Source of the DNA: Neopusillimonas maritima
GTDB lineage: Bacteria > Pseudomonadota > Gammaproteobacteria > Burkholderiales > Burkholderiaceae_B
Reading direction: 5' to 3' (one strand)
NCBI RefSeq assembly: GCF_040930455.2
Contig: NZ_CP170494.1
Length of the DNA stretch: 64,000 nucleotides
Shown here: piece after piece, positions 1 through 9,151 of the stretch
Numbering within the stretch: the stretch's first letter is position 1
How the letters are laid out: the number at the start of each line of letters is the position of its first letter
Position numbers and translations under genes: made by a program
Notes under the pieces: generated by a model
Databases searched by the model: none
What the model saw: the letters and a program-made list of their open reading frames with translations, nothing else
Told to the model about the DNA's origin: nothing

Positions 1-1
1 A

Positions 2-577
2 CATTTGAAAGATGAGTACGGTGTTGGTGCCGGCACCTTACGCGAAGCACTGGCTTTGCTGGTATCGGACGCACTGGTGGTGGCCCGCGGGCAGCGGGGC
101 TTTCACGTTAAGCCCATTTCAATCGAAGACTTTCACGATATCACTCGGACCCGCATTTTGCTTGAATGCGAAGCCTTGCGTCAGTCGATTGAATTTGGTG
201 ACGACGTTTGGGAGGGGCGCGTTGTTGCTGCCTTTCACCGCCTTGACCGCATAGAGCAGCGGTTAGCCAGTTCCCCTCCCGATGATTTCGACGAATGGGA
301 AGACCGCAATCGTGAGTATCATCAAGCCTTAATCAGCGGCTGTCGCTCGCCGTGGATACGCCATTTCTTAGGTATTCTGTATCAGCAGGCTGAACGCTAC
401 CGGCGACTGGTTATTACACGCAAACCCATTCCCCGCGACTTGCACGGGGAGCATCGTGCTATTCTCGACGCCACATTGGCGCACGATAGCGGGGTGGCCT
501 GCAAATTGCTGGCCGAACATATTAGTATGACCTACGAGGCAGTCAAACAACTTCCCGAAACCCTATTCAGCGAGTAA
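2..577 (+). CDS. GntR-family (FadR/FCD subfamily) transcriptional regulator, 5' end outside window
   Basis: The reading frame is already open at the left edge, so the true start and most of the winged-helix DNA-binding domain are missing. What remains begins in the recognition region (GAGTLREALALL), followed by the wing (QRGFHV). An all-helical FCD-type effector domain then runs to the end, with its acidic and histidine residues (EDRNREYHQALI, GEHRAIL) where this subfamily binds a metal and small organic acids. FCD regulators are usually local repressors of catabolic or transport genes whose effector is the substrate. The stop lies 2 bases before the next ATG, so it is probably co-translated with the diguanylate cyclase. 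The TTG at position 5 is not a credible start. Its target genes are not visible. Confidence 0.85.
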   Translation, partial: HLKDEYGVGAGTLREALALLVSDALVVARGQRGFHVKPISIEDFHDITRTRILLECEALRQSIEFGDDVWEGRVVAAFHRLDRIEQRLASSPPDDFDEWEDRNREYHQALISGCRSPWIRHFLGILYQQAERYRRLVITRKPIPRDLHGEHRAILDATLAHDSGVACKLLAEHISMTYEAVKQLPETLFSE

Positions 578-579
578 GA

Positions 580-3486
580 ATGCCGGTTGTCCTTTTGTTT
601 CAAAGCTGGCCGGCCTTATGTGCGCTCGTCATTCTGATAAGCCTGTTCACGTCAACCACCCTCGCCAACACCTCTAGTACCAGCCAAGAACCCATTTCAG
701 TTGGCGTCGTTGCCGACAATGAACCGTACTCCAACTTCAGCGCCAATGGTACCGAAGGATTTTCAATTGATGTTCTGAATGAAGTCAGCCGGATAAGCGG
801 ACTGAAATTTGAGTATCGTGTGGGCAGTTGGTCGGACATTTTCGCTGCATTTCAGCGTGGTGAAATCGACGTCGTTGATGAGGCGTCATGGCGCGAAGAT
901 CGTGCCCAGAATATGTTGTTCACGCGCCCCTACCATATCCGCCAAACGGTCGTCATGCACGATAAACGCCGTCCATTGCCCCCCATCCGTTCACTTGACG
1001 ATTTAAAGCCATACCGGGTGGGTTCACTGAAAGACATTTATTACGCCTCCGTTTTACGTGATGCCGGTTTAAACACGGCCGAATACAGTCTGCAATCTGA
1101 AATGGTGCAGGCGTTATCGTTTGGTTGGATTGATGCCATTATCGGGCCGGAAATTACGTTGAACTACTTCGCCCGGCAAAAAGGTTTTGCCAGTTTGGAG
1201 GTGGCGTCATCAGCACCTCTAAACGGACAAGACGAAGAAGATTTTCGACTTGCGGTTGCACCAGACCGTCCCGATTTACAGGCCAAACTGGATCAAGCTT
1301 TGGCGCAAATCAAACCGGAATGGCTTGAAAAGCTCCGGATACGATGGCAGGAATTTGGGGGACGTCCTTTAGTATCAAAGCAGTTCGAACTTTCACCATC
1401 CGATAAAGCCACCATTCGCCAACAAGAGCCGCTGCGCGTCGGGCTGATGCGCGACTACGCACCGTTGTCGTTCGACAATGAGGGTAAGGTCCAGGGGCTG
1501 ACTGTCGATGTGCTGTCCAGAGTGGCAGACCTAACCGGCGTTCGCGTGGTACCGGTTGTCGACCAATGGCACAACCTGATCGAACTGTTTCAAAGGGGCG
1601 AAATCGATGTCATGGCGAATATTTCCGACCTGCCTGCGCGTCGCAGCTTTGCCCATTTCACCACACCCTATCACCATGTATCGGTCGTTGGGTTCAGTCG
1701 CTCGCCCGATATACGGCTTGAGTCGGCGGCCGATCTGGAAGGCCTAAAAGTCGGCTACGGCGGGGGTATCTTCTACGAGAAGGCATTGCAACAGACTATT
1801 GGTACTAATGCCGTTGCGTTTAGTGACCAGGCTTCTATGTTTATTGCCCTGCAAAACGGCCAGGTCGATCTTGTACTGACTGCGCTCGACAATGGAAACC
1901 ATTGGGTTCGGGAAATGGGCTTGTACAACTTGCATATCGCGGGCGAACTTATGCTCAACGGCGAAACCGTTCGTGAAGACCTGCGTTTCGCCTTTCGTCC
2001 CGCCCTTGAGCCAATGGTACCCGTTTTCAACAAAGCGTTAAACGCGATTGCGCCCGCGGAAATGCGTGTGATCGAAAACCGTTGGTTAGGTGCCGCAATG
2101 AATAATCCGGCATCGAATAGCCCCCTCACATTTACCAAAACTGAACAGGCGTATCTGGAAAGTCGGAACTATAGGTTGACGTTTTGCGCGCATACCGACT
2201 GGATGCCGTTGCAGGGAATATCGGAAGACGGAAAACATCAAGGGATGGCCGCAGGTTTGCTGGGCCACCTTGCCAAACGGTTATCTGTTCAGTTCGAACA
2301 CCATCCAACAGAAAGCTGGCCTGAAGCCTTGCAAGCACTTGCAGGCGGCCGGTGCGACCTTTTACCTGCTGTACCCGCCAGCAACACCCTGGAAAGCAAC
2401 CCAAACATTACGCTCACCGAGGCGTACTACACCTTACCCACGGTTGTTTTAGGGCGCATAGAAACCCCATTTTTCAATTCAATTACCGAACTGCATGGCA
2501 AAAGGATCGGCGTTTCAAACCATACTGCGTGGGCTAATGATTTAAGCCTATCGCATCCCGGCCTGAACCTGCAAGCTCATCGCAACGAGAAAGTGGCCAT
2601 TCAAAAGGTACAAGCAGGAGAGCTCTACGGCTATATCGGCACACTGGCAAGCACCAACTTCTTGCTGCAAGAGCTGGAAATCAATGACATACGCGTGGTG
2701 GGTCGTATTCCTATGGACACGTCTCTTGCCATTGCCATTCACGAAAAAAATACGGTCCTTGTATCAATTCTGGAAAAAACGCTCGCCACCCTTAGTGCGG
2801 CGGAGCGTAACGATATGGAAAGGCGCTGGCGTTCCATATCGCTGGAAGAAAAAGTGGATTACGCACTTTTGTGGAAACTTCTGGTCGGCGCGTTTATTGT
2901 TTTCGCATTGCTTATATACTGGAATCGCAAACTTCGACGGCTTAATCGGGAATTGGCCCGCGCCAACCACAAACTTGCCGAAATCAGTACCACCGACCAG
3001 CTTACCGGCGTAGGCAATCGAACCTATTTTGAACAAATGTTCGAGGCCCGTTTCGACGCGTGCCGAAACGCCAATAGCCCTTACCTGGTGGCCATGATCG
3101 ACGCCGACCACTTTAAACGTGTTAACGACCAATGGGGTCATGAGGCCGGTGATGCATGCCTTATGCAATTGGCAAACATTCTGAAATCACATTTCAGTGA
3201 TTTCGACAGCGAAATCGTACGTTTTGGTGGTGAGGAATTTGTAATTTTTGCAACAATTACCCACAGCGAACAGGTTGAAGGCAGGCTGGAAAACCTACGC
3301 GACAGGGTGGAAAAAACCGCCATCTCGTTCGAAGCCAACCCCATTGAATTAACCATCAGCATTGGCTATTGTTGCGCAACTCCGCAAGCAGCAGACCTGC
3401 CGCAACAGTGGTTCAGGGCGGCTGACCGCGCACTTTATGACGCGAAAGACGCCGGACGAAATTGCGTTATAAAGCGACAACCATAA
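580..3486 (+). CDS. Diguanylate cyclase with three tandem periplasmic solute-binding-type sensor domains
   Basis: A membrane sensor of 968 aa predicted to make cyclic di-GMP. A signal peptide (about residues 1-29) is followed by three SBP_bac_3-like Venus-flytrap domains, at about 38-262, 284-508 and 525-757. A single membrane helix lies at about 762-783, then a short charged linker, and a C-terminal GGDEF domain with the active-site signature GGEEF at 883-887. The first two sensor domains resemble each other (YSNF/PLSF after the first strand, FQRGEIDV). The third is more divergent. The RxxD inhibitory site normally five residues before GGEEF is absent, so product inhibition may be missing. 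No EAL or HisKA domain is present. The ATG follows the GntR stop by 2 bases. Ligands are unknown; amino acids or small organic acids are typical for this fold. Confidence 0.88.
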   Translation: MPVVLLFQSWPALCALVILISLFTSTTLANTSSTSQEPISVGVVADNEPYSNFSANGTEGFSIDVLNEVSRISGLKFEYRVGSWSDIFAAFQRGEIDVVDEASWREDRAQNMLFTRPYHIRQTVVMHDKRRPLPPIRSLDDLKPYRVGSLKDIYYASVLRDAGLNTAEYSLQSEMVQALSFGWIDAIIGPEITLNYFARQKGFASLEVASSAPLNGQDEEDFRLAVAPDRPDLQAKLDQALAQIKPEWLEKLRIRWQEFGGRPLVSKQFELSPSDKATIRQQEPLRVGLMRDYAPLSFDNEGKVQGLTVDVLSRVADLTGVRVVPVVDQWHNLIELFQRGEIDVMANISDLPARRSFAHFTTPYHHVSVVGFSRSPDIRLESAADLEGLKVGYGGGIFYEKALQQTIGTNAVAFSDQASMFIALQNGQVDLVLTALDNGNHWVREMGLYNLHIAGELMLNGETVREDLRFAFRPALEPMVPVFNKALNAIAPAEMRVIENRWLGAAMNNPASNSPLTFTKTEQAYLESRNYRLTFCAHTDWMPLQGISEDGKHQGMAAGLLGHLAKRLSVQFEHHPTESWPEALQALAGGRCDLLPAVPASNTLESNPNITLTEAYYTLPTVVLGRIETPFFNSITELHGKRIGVSNHTAWANDLSLSHPGLNLQAHRNEKVAIQKVQAGELYGYIGTLASTNFLLQELEINDIRVVGRIPMDTSLAIAIHEKNTVLVSILEKTLATLSAAERNDMERRWRSISLEEKVDYALLWKLLVGAFIVFALLIYWNRKLRRLNRELARANHKLAEISTTDQLTGVGNRTYFEQMFEARFDACRNANSPYLVAMIDADHFKRVNDQWGHEAGDACLMQLANILKSHFSDFDSEIVRFGGEEFVIFATITHSEQVEGRLENLRDRVEKTAISFEANPIELTISIGYCCATPQAADLPQQWFRAADRALYDAKDAGRNCVIKRQP

Positions 3487-3514
3487 AGCAATTTCGAACT
3501 GTGCTTTTTGAAAA

Positions 3515-3591
3515 TGGCGCGTCGTGAGGGTCTCGAACCCCCGACCTCAGGCTTAGAAGGCCCGTGCTCTATCCAGCTGAGCTAACGACGC
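3515..3591 (-). tRNA. tRNA-Arg (anticodon TCT)
   Basis: On the minus strand a full cloverleaf can be drawn. The acceptor arm is GCGTCGT pairing with ACGACGC, the anticodon loop is CTTCTAA (anticodon TCT), the T arm contains GGTTCGAGACC, and CCA is encoded at the end. It reads AGA codons. Confidence 0.96.
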
Positions 3592-3651
3592 TTCAAATTA
3601 CATCAGGCAGGCATTATAAAGTATGCCTGCATCATTTATTTGTCATTTGCC

Positions 3652-4893
3652 ATGAAACTCGACGATTTATGCCGCTCCGGCATCACAGTGCTGTTTGTCA
3701 TCATCACGTTTGCCATGGGCGCGCACAGCCGGGCCGAAACACCGCCGACACATCGTGTCGTGTATTCCATTGCTCAGCAGTCGGCAATGCCGGGCCAGAC
3801 AATCACACTTGAAGAAACCCGGCTTAACGCCTCGAACCAACCTTTGCAATGGCAGCCGGAACACGCTGTTCGTGCTGTGTGGCACTCCAATGGCGGCACG
3901 TACGCCGCCCATGCCGTGCTGGACAACCCGGAACAAACCTATATCTTGCAACCCGGCACTTTCCAAACAGTTAAGCGAACGTTGCATTTACCGGCAGATT
4001 TAAGCTCTGGTGCCACAACCATCAGCATTGAAGGCTATGCCGGTTTGCTTGCACTAAATATAAACACCGACCATGCAAGCTCGGAGAATAACGAGTTGCC
4101 GCCGACACCTGTGCAGGCCAATACGGCAAATACCGTTCCGAATCAAAGCTTGCAACCTGCACCCACTTCCGCTTTTGACGCATTCCGCAATGCCATCTCC
4201 AGCTACGAGCCGGTTTATTTCGATGTTGGCGGCCGGGACGGCGCAAATGCCCGTTTTCAAATCAGCTTTAAATATCGCCTGTTCAGCCCGGAACCCAACG
4301 CATCGAGCCGGTGGCATAACCACTTTTATCTGGGTTACACGCAAACATCGCTTTGGGATTTGGCAGGTCGTTCGAAACCTTTTGTTGATACAACCTATAA
4401 CCCAGCGGTATTTTGGCACAATCCATTGCTATGGGAGTCGGACAGCACGCATTGGGCGGCAGGTTTGGCAAGCGGCATATCGCATCGCTCAAATGGTAAA
4501 AGCGGTGCAGACTCCCGCTCGTTGAATGAGGCATTCATTCAACCGGAATTTAACTATCGCTTCAACGACGGCAGCCAACTTAGCTTTCAGCCACGCTTCA
4601 AAACCTATTTCAATAAAAACGAGAACCCCGACTACGCCGACTATCTAGGCTACGTCGACTGGAAACTAAGATGGGCACAACCAAACAGTTGGGTCGTTAC
4701 TGGTTTATATAAACAAGGAAAACAGGGGCGTGCCACAACACAGTTGGAAGTAGCCTGGCCGCTGAAGCGTACCTTTTTAAACATGAATGGATATGCCCAT
4801 ATCCAGTACTTCCAGGGCTATGGGCAAACCCTGTTGAACTATCGCCAAAAAAGCGAACCGCAGATACGTTTCGGCCTTGCACTGGTACCCTGA
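3652..4893 (+). CDS. pldA: Outer-membrane phospholipase A (OMPLA)
   Basis: Hydrolyses acyl chains of phospholipids that reach the outer leaflet of the outer membrane, keeping the membrane asymmetric. With the ATG at 3652 the protein has a signal peptide (about residues 1-28, ending near SRAE) and is 413 aa. The C-terminal ~245 residues match the OMPLA barrel. The catalytic triad is recognisable: GISHRSNGK supplies His278 and Ser280, and RSLN supplies Asn292. This is the same 2- and 14-residue spacing as His142/Ser144/Asn156 of E. coli OMPLA. The ~140 residues between signal peptide and barrel form an extra beta-rich and Pro/Thr/Asn-rich region absent from E. coli PldA. A TTG at 3640 is also in frame but is the weaker start. 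It is monocistronic, with a strong stem-loop around its stop. Confidence 0.9.
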   Translation: MKLDDLCRSGITVLFVIITFAMGAHSRAETPPTHRVVYSIAQQSAMPGQTITLEETRLNASNQPLQWQPEHAVRAVWHSNGGTYAAHAVLDNPEQTYILQPGTFQTVKRTLHLPADLSSGATTISIEGYAGLLALNINTDHASSENNELPPTPVQANTANTVPNQSLQPAPTSAFDAFRNAISSYEPVYFDVGGRDGANARFQISFKYRLFSPEPNASSRWHNHFYLGYTQTSLWDLAGRSKPFVDTTYNPAVFWHNPLLWESDSTHWAAGLASGISHRSNGKSGADSRSLNEAFIQPEFNYRFNDGSQLSFQPRFKTYFNKNENPDYADYLGYVDWKLRWAQPNSWVVTGLYKQGKQGRATTQLEVAWPLKRTFLNMNGYAHIQYFQGYGQTLLNYRQKSEPQIRFGLALVP

Positions 4894-4911
4894 TGGGTAT
4901 CAGTGCAGGCC
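4873..4911. terminator. Long stem-loop spanning the pldA stop codon
   Basis: GCACTGGTACCC (4879-4890) pairs with GGGTATCAGTGC (4895-4906) around a four-base loop. GGCCT/AGGCC continues the stem after one bulged T, giving about 17 pairs. The pldA TGA sits in the loop. No clear T-tract follows on either strand, so this may be an mRNA-end or transcription-separating structure between convergent pldA and the molybdopterin subunit rather than a classical intrinsic terminator. Confidence 0.5.
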
Positions 4912-4927
4912 GCGACAAGGCAATAAA

Positions 4928-7201
4928 CTAAGCGGGTTCAGCGGATGGCGCACGACTCTGTGCCGTAGCCAGCCCCGCAAGAATACGCCCCGGCGTAAAC
5001 GGCACCTCGCGATACCGAACCCCTGTAGCATCGAACAAGGCATTTGCAATCGCAGCACCACTTGGCACGGAAGACGACTCACCCGCGCCCATTGGGGGCT
5101 CGTTTTGCCGATCCATCAGCACAATTTCAATGGGCGGTATGTCCATGAAATTCATAATGGGGTAAGCCCCCCACTCGTGGTCGACCACGCCTTGATCATT
5201 GAACTTCACCGCCTCTTTAAGAACACGGCTTAATGATTGAATCACATTACCGTGAATTTGATGACGGACACCAACGGGATTCACCATCATGCCTGTGTCC
5301 TGCCCCACCACGAGACGCTCGACACTGACTTTACCCGTTTCAACATTAACGGCCACATCGACCACCCAGGCGCTCCATGCCGCTCCGAAGCCCGGAAATT
5401 TGCTGTGCACATAACGCGCGTAGGCAACACCCCTGCCCCGCAAAATACCATGCTCATCGGCCATACCACGCGAGCCCGTCGCGCCGGTTTGCCAGCCTGC
5501 CTTATGCGCAGTTTCCGCCAAAACATCACGCGCACGGGCTTCACGCAAATACTGCAAACGAAACTCCACCGGGTCGGCGCCCGCCTCGTGCGCCAACTCA
5601 TCGATAAATGAATCGTGGGCGAAGGAGTTCGGCATTGCCGAAACGCCTCTTAACCACGCCGCCCGCACAATGGGTGCCATATCGTGAGATGCAATGTTCA
5701 TACGCGGATAAACGTAAGGCGGCACCGAAGTACGATCGCCCATTTGCAGTGTTCGAGGCTGATTGCTTCTAACGCCTGTAAGTATCAACGCCAGACTGGG
5801 CGCATCGTTAGAGGGATAACGCGTAACGAAGTTGTATGCCAACAAGCGCCCCTGGGTATCCAGGCTGCCTTCGATATCTATTAATTGAGCCGCTCCTTTT
5901 GGTTCCCACGCGTGCTCTTGCTCACGTGTCAGTTGAACCCGAACCGGATGACCGATTTCCTTTGAAATCAGCGCCGCATCGGCACACACATCGTCGGCAC
6001 AATTACGACCATAACAACCCGAGGCTTCATAACGCACGATGTCAATCGCACCTTCACTGAGCTCGGCCAACTGAGCAAGCTCTACCCGCAACATATGCGG
6101 ATTCTGTGTACCCGACCAAACAGTCAGCCCGTTGTTCGTATAGTGTGCCACGGCACACGATGGGCCAACCGACGCATGCATTTGATAGGGCCACACATAG
6201 CTGCGCTTGAGCGATACCCCGGGCTCAACGCCGGGTTGCGTTTCGTCTTCGTTAAGCAAAGGACGCTCATTGTATTCGTGATGACGCAGCGCCTTTTCAA
6301 GGTTATCGAGCGGTTGCAGGTTCGGTACCGGTCGCCAGCACAATTTCAAACTGCGCATGGCTTTAATGGCGTGTTCTTCACGCCTGGCCGCCACCGCAAC
6401 AAAATCTCCCTTTACAACCACCTTAATGTCGTCGGCAATACCGGCGACCGATGTCTCATCTACCGACAGTAAGCTGTGGCCGATAAAATCACCCCCATCG
6501 CGACCGCTGTAAGGAGGCCGGATAACCCGGGCGTGCCACATGCCCGGCACCCGAACGTCGTGAACAAAACTAAGTTGCCCTGTTGCTTTGGCTGGGATAT
6601 CAACACGCGGTTGCGATTTTCCGACAATTTCATATTGTCGACTGTCCTTCAACGGAACTTCAGCCTGATATTCGAGCTGAACCGTTTGATCGGACAGCAA
6701 AGAGCCAAAATTAACACTACGGCCGTCGGGCGCAGTAACACTAGCGTTGCGAATTTGTACGCCTTCCGAGCCGGCCAGGCCGAAATGCGCTGCGGCCTTT
6801 TCAATAAGATATTCGCGCGCCTGAGCCGCCGAGTTGCGCAACGGAACAGCCGAAATCTGAATACTGGCGCTTGCAATCGTTGGACCTTGGTTCGGCGTCG
6901 CCTCGGTGTGCCCGAGCACCATCGTGACGCTCTCAAAAGGAACACAAAGCTCCTCGGCCACAATTTGCGCCAAAGCCGTGCGAATACCGGTTCCCAGGTC
7001 GACGTGGCCGTTGAACGCCAGCACTTGCCCGGAGTCGAGCACAGCCACAAAAAGATCGGGATGCGGTTGTAGATAATCGGACTTAATACCCGGTTGCCCG
7101 GGAGCAGGTGTAGGCGGTGGCGCAGGCGGCCTGACAACGAGCAATGTTCCGGGCCTTGAAAATAAGGCCTCGCGATCGGCTTTCGGGTCAACGAAACGCA
7201 T
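4928..7201 (-). CDS. nicB: Molybdopterin-binding catalytic subunit of nicotinate dehydrogenase (NicB-type, stand-alone)
   Basis: A xanthine dehydrogenase/isoquinoline oxidoreductase-family large subunit of 757 aa, predicted to hydroxylate nicotinate at C6 using water. The cofactor motifs look intact: LGTGIRTALAQIVAEEL (GTG at 70-72), a hammerhead domain at about 195-300, GCYGRN at 395-400, and the catalytic-glutamate loop MGAGESSS (Glu708). No Tat or Sec signal is present, so it should be cytoplasmic. The family usually needs a [2Fe-2S] partner, and only one such gene is nearby (8675-9151). The start is supported by AAGGA six bases before the ATG. It is transcribed divergently from nicC across a 331-bp AT-rich gap. 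As I recall it, NicB of Pseudomonas putida is one long protein with C-terminal cytochrome domains; here the haems are on another gene. The family assignment is firm. The substrate is inferred from context. Confidence 0.85.
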   Translation of the reverse strand: MRFVDPKADREALFSRPGTLLVVRPPAPPPTPAPGQPGIKSDYLQPHPDLFVAVLDSGQVLAFNGHVDLGTGIRTALAQIVAEELCVPFESVTMVLGHTEATPNQGPTIASASIQISAVPLRNSAAQAREYLIEKAAAHFGLAGSEGVQIRNASVTAPDGRSVNFGSLLSDQTVQLEYQAEVPLKDSRQYEIVGKSQPRVDIPAKATGQLSFVHDVRVPGMWHARVIRPPYSGRDGGDFIGHSLLSVDETSVAGIADDIKVVVKGDFVAVAARREEHAIKAMRSLKLCWRPVPNLQPLDNLEKALRHHEYNERPLLNEDETQPGVEPGVSLKRSYVWPYQMHASVGPSCAVAHYTNNGLTVWSGTQNPHMLRVELAQLAELSEGAIDIVRYEASGCYGRNCADDVCADAALISKEIGHPVRVQLTREQEHAWEPKGAAQLIDIEGSLDTQGRLLAYNFVTRYPSNDAPSLALILTGVRSNQPRTLQMGDRTSVPPYVYPRMNIASHDMAPIVRAAWLRGVSAMPNSFAHDSFIDELAHEAGADPVEFRLQYLREARARDVLAETAHKAGWQTGATGSRGMADEHGILRGRGVAYARYVHSKFPGFGAAWSAWVVDVAVNVETGKVSVERLVVGQDTGMMVNPVGVRHQIHGNVIQSLSRVLKEAVKFNDQGVVDHEWGAYPIMNFMDIPPIEIVLMDRQNEPPMGAGESSSVPSGAAIANALFDATGVRYREVPFTPGRILAGLATAQSRAPSAEPA

Positions 7202-7532
7202 TTCACATCCTTATGACTGGAAACGGGCACATTCCACAGTGTACCGGATATACGGCAGCACCTAAAGCGAATTTATGCAATGTATGCACCATATTATGAA
7301 AAAATAATCCATACCGTGAAAAATGACATAAAACCCCTTTATTAAAATTCAATAAATATTAACAATTACATTTAAATTCAAATGCTTATTAATAATAAAA
7401 GTTGACCACTAAAATTCAAAAAAGACTAGGTAGAAACACCAATAACGATTTCCTTTACCCAAAAAAATAAAGCGTATACACTTTATTTAAAGCATATTTA
7501 ACCTTTCTTCTTTTTCCTTCGGGAGTCTCATC
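7202..7532. promoter_or_regulatory. Divergent AT-rich promoter region of the nicotinate genes
   Basis: This 331-bp gap separates the divergently transcribed molybdopterin subunit and the nicC operon. It is much richer in A and T than the flanking genes (for example the run of TTAAAATTC and AATAAATATT stretches at 7330-7420), as expected for two promoters. It holds one clear 20-bp palindrome near nicC, listed separately. No ORF or RNA gene is seen in it. Confidence 0.6.
7467..7486. promoter_or_regulatory. Candidate MarR (BpsR/NicR-like) operator before nicC
   Basis: ATAAAG-CGTATACA-CTTTAT is an almost perfect 20-bp palindrome lying 47 bp before the nicC ATG, well placed to overlap the core promoter. 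Two further copies of the same 6-8-6 design lie before livK, and a MarR regulator gene lies next to them. Binding itself is inferred. Confidence 0.6.
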
Positions 7533-8678
7533 ATGAAAAACAATCCTCGTATCGCATTTATTGGTGCCGGCCTGGGGGGCACAGCCGGTGCAGGCCTTAT
7601 GGCCAAAGCAGGTTTCAACGTAAAAGTGTATGAACAGGCACCCGCGTTTGCCCGCATGGGCGCAGGCATTCACTTGGGCCCGAATGTCATGAAAGTTATG
7701 CGAAAGCTGGGCATTGAAGATGAACTTAATCGCACTGGCGCTCACCCCGATTACTGGTACAGCCGCGATGGGATTACAGGCGACGTAATGGCTCAAATCC
7801 CACTAGGGGACTACGCCGTTTCCCATTACGGCGCCAGTTATCTAACAGTCCACCGCGGCGACTTCCATAAGCTCATGACTGACGCCCTGCCCGATGGCGT
7901 ACTGGAGTTCAATAAGAAATTAAGTGAAATTGAAGACCGGGGCGACAAAGTCGTCATGAAATTTACCGACGGCACGGTTGAAGAGGCCGACTTCGTTATT
8001 GGTGCCGACGGCATCAACTCTAAAGTGCGGGAAAGCCTGCTGGGTGAAGAGCTACCAATCTACACCGGCTATGTCGCCCATCGTGCCGTTTTCCCAACGC
8101 CCGTCGACAGCGGTACCCTTCCCTTTGATATGTGTTGCAAATGGTGGGACGGTGATCGCCACATGATGGTGTACTTCGTTACCAGCAAGAAGGACGAAAT
8201 CTATTATGTAACCGGTGTCCCGGTTGAATCATGGGACATGAACAAGAGCTGGGAGCCGTGCACCAAAGATGAGATGCGCGAAACATTCAAAGGATGGCAC
8301 TCAAGCGTACAAGCTTTGATTGAAGGGACACAAGAAGTGACACGCTGGCCGTTGCTGGAACGCGATCCTCTGCCGATATGGAGCCGCGGACGTTTGGTTC
8401 TTCTGGGTGACGCATGCCATCCGATGAAACCCCATATGGCGCAGGGAGCTGCCATGGCAATTGAAGATGCCGCAATGTTAACGCGTTGCTTCCAGGAATT
8501 GGGCTTTACAGACTACGAAGCGGTGTTTAACCTATACGAAGCCAATCGCGCTGAGCGCGCCAGTAAAGTGCAATTGGTATCCCATAACAACACTTGGTTG
8601 AAAACCAACGAAAATCCCGACTGGTGCTTTGGATACGATGTATTCGAAGTTCCATTGGTTGAATCTGAGAAACAATGA
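7533..8678 (+). CDS. nicC: 6-hydroxynicotinate 3-monooxygenase (FAD)
   Basis: Flavoprotein hydroxylase of 381 aa that decarboxylates and hydroxylates 6-hydroxynicotinate to 2,5-dihydroxypyridine with NADH and oxygen, the second step of aerobic nicotinate breakdown. The FAD fold starts at once with GAGLGGTAGAG. It continues with AGIHLGPNVMK, the HRGDFH loop, the DG motif in IGADGINSKVR, and the second FAD motif GRLVLLGDACHPMKPHMAQGA. Stretches such as QAPAFARMGAGIH, KWWDGDRHMMVYF and GDACHPMKPHMAQG match what I recall of P. putida NicC, well beyond the level of a generic salicylate hydroxylase. GGGAG lies seven bases before the ATG. The stop overlaps the nicA start (ATGA). An operator-like palindrome lies upstream. 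Confidence 0.93.
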   Translation: MKNNPRIAFIGAGLGGTAGAGLMAKAGFNVKVYEQAPAFARMGAGIHLGPNVMKVMRKLGIEDELNRTGAHPDYWYSRDGITGDVMAQIPLGDYAVSHYGASYLTVHRGDFHKLMTDALPDGVLEFNKKLSEIEDRGDKVVMKFTDGTVEEADFVIGADGINSKVRESLLGEELPIYTGYVAHRAVFPTPVDSGTLPFDMCCKWWDGDRHMMVYFVTSKKDEIYYVTGVPVESWDMNKSWEPCTKDEMRETFKGWHSSVQALIEGTQEVTRWPLLERDPLPIWSRGRLVLLGDACHPMKPHMAQGAAMAIEDAAMLTRCFQELGFTDYEAVFNLYEANRAERASKVQLVSHNNTWLKTNENPDWCFGYDVFEVPLVESEKQ

Positions 8679-9151
8679 GCAAAACAACCCAGATTACCGA
8701 ATTAAGTGTCAATGGCCAAAGCCATCAAATTGAAGCAGATGCCGATACACCCCTGCTTTACATTTTGCGTAACGACCTCGAGCTGAACGGCCCGAAATTC
8801 GGCTGCGGTCTGGGTGAATGTGGTGCCTGCACCGTTTTAATCGACGGGGTCGCCGCCCGATCCTGTGTTTTACCCCTGCGCAGCGTGGCAGGACATGACA
8901 TCACAACGCTTGAAGGCCTGGGGAGTTCAGCATCCCCAGGCCGCGTTCAACAAGCGTTTATCGACCAGCAGGCGGCTCAGTGCGGCTACTGCCTGAACGG
9001 CATGATCATGACGATTCAGGCTCTCTTGAACCGTAATCCGCACCCAACCGAGCAGCAAATTCGACAAGAACTTAAATATAATCTTTGCCGCTGCGGCACC
9101 CATGTTGAAATTATGGCAGCGGCACGCCAAGCAGCCCAATCAGAACAATGA
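8675..9151 (+). CDS. nicA: Nicotinate dehydrogenase small [2Fe-2S] subunit
   Basis: Iron-sulfur subunit of 158 aa that carries electrons from the molybdenum site. Both cluster domains are complete. The plant-ferredoxin-type cluster has CGLGECGACTVLIDG plus a later Cys. The helical-domain cluster has CGYCLNGMI followed by CRCGTH. No export signal is present, placing it in the cytoplasm. Length and motif order are normal for the family. It overlaps nicC and the next gene by ATGA on both sides, so the three are probably translated as a coupled operon. It presumably docks to the molybdopterin subunit encoded on the opposite strand and passes electrons to the cytochrome-bearing protein downstream. 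Confidence 0.92.
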   Translation: MSKTTQITELSVNGQSHQIEADADTPLLYILRNDLELNGPKFGCGLGECGACTVLIDGVAARSCVLPLRSVAGHDITTLEGLGSSASPGRVQQAFIDQQAAQCGYCLNGMIMTIQALLNRNPHPTEQQIRQELKYNLCRCGTHVEIMAAARQAAQSEQ

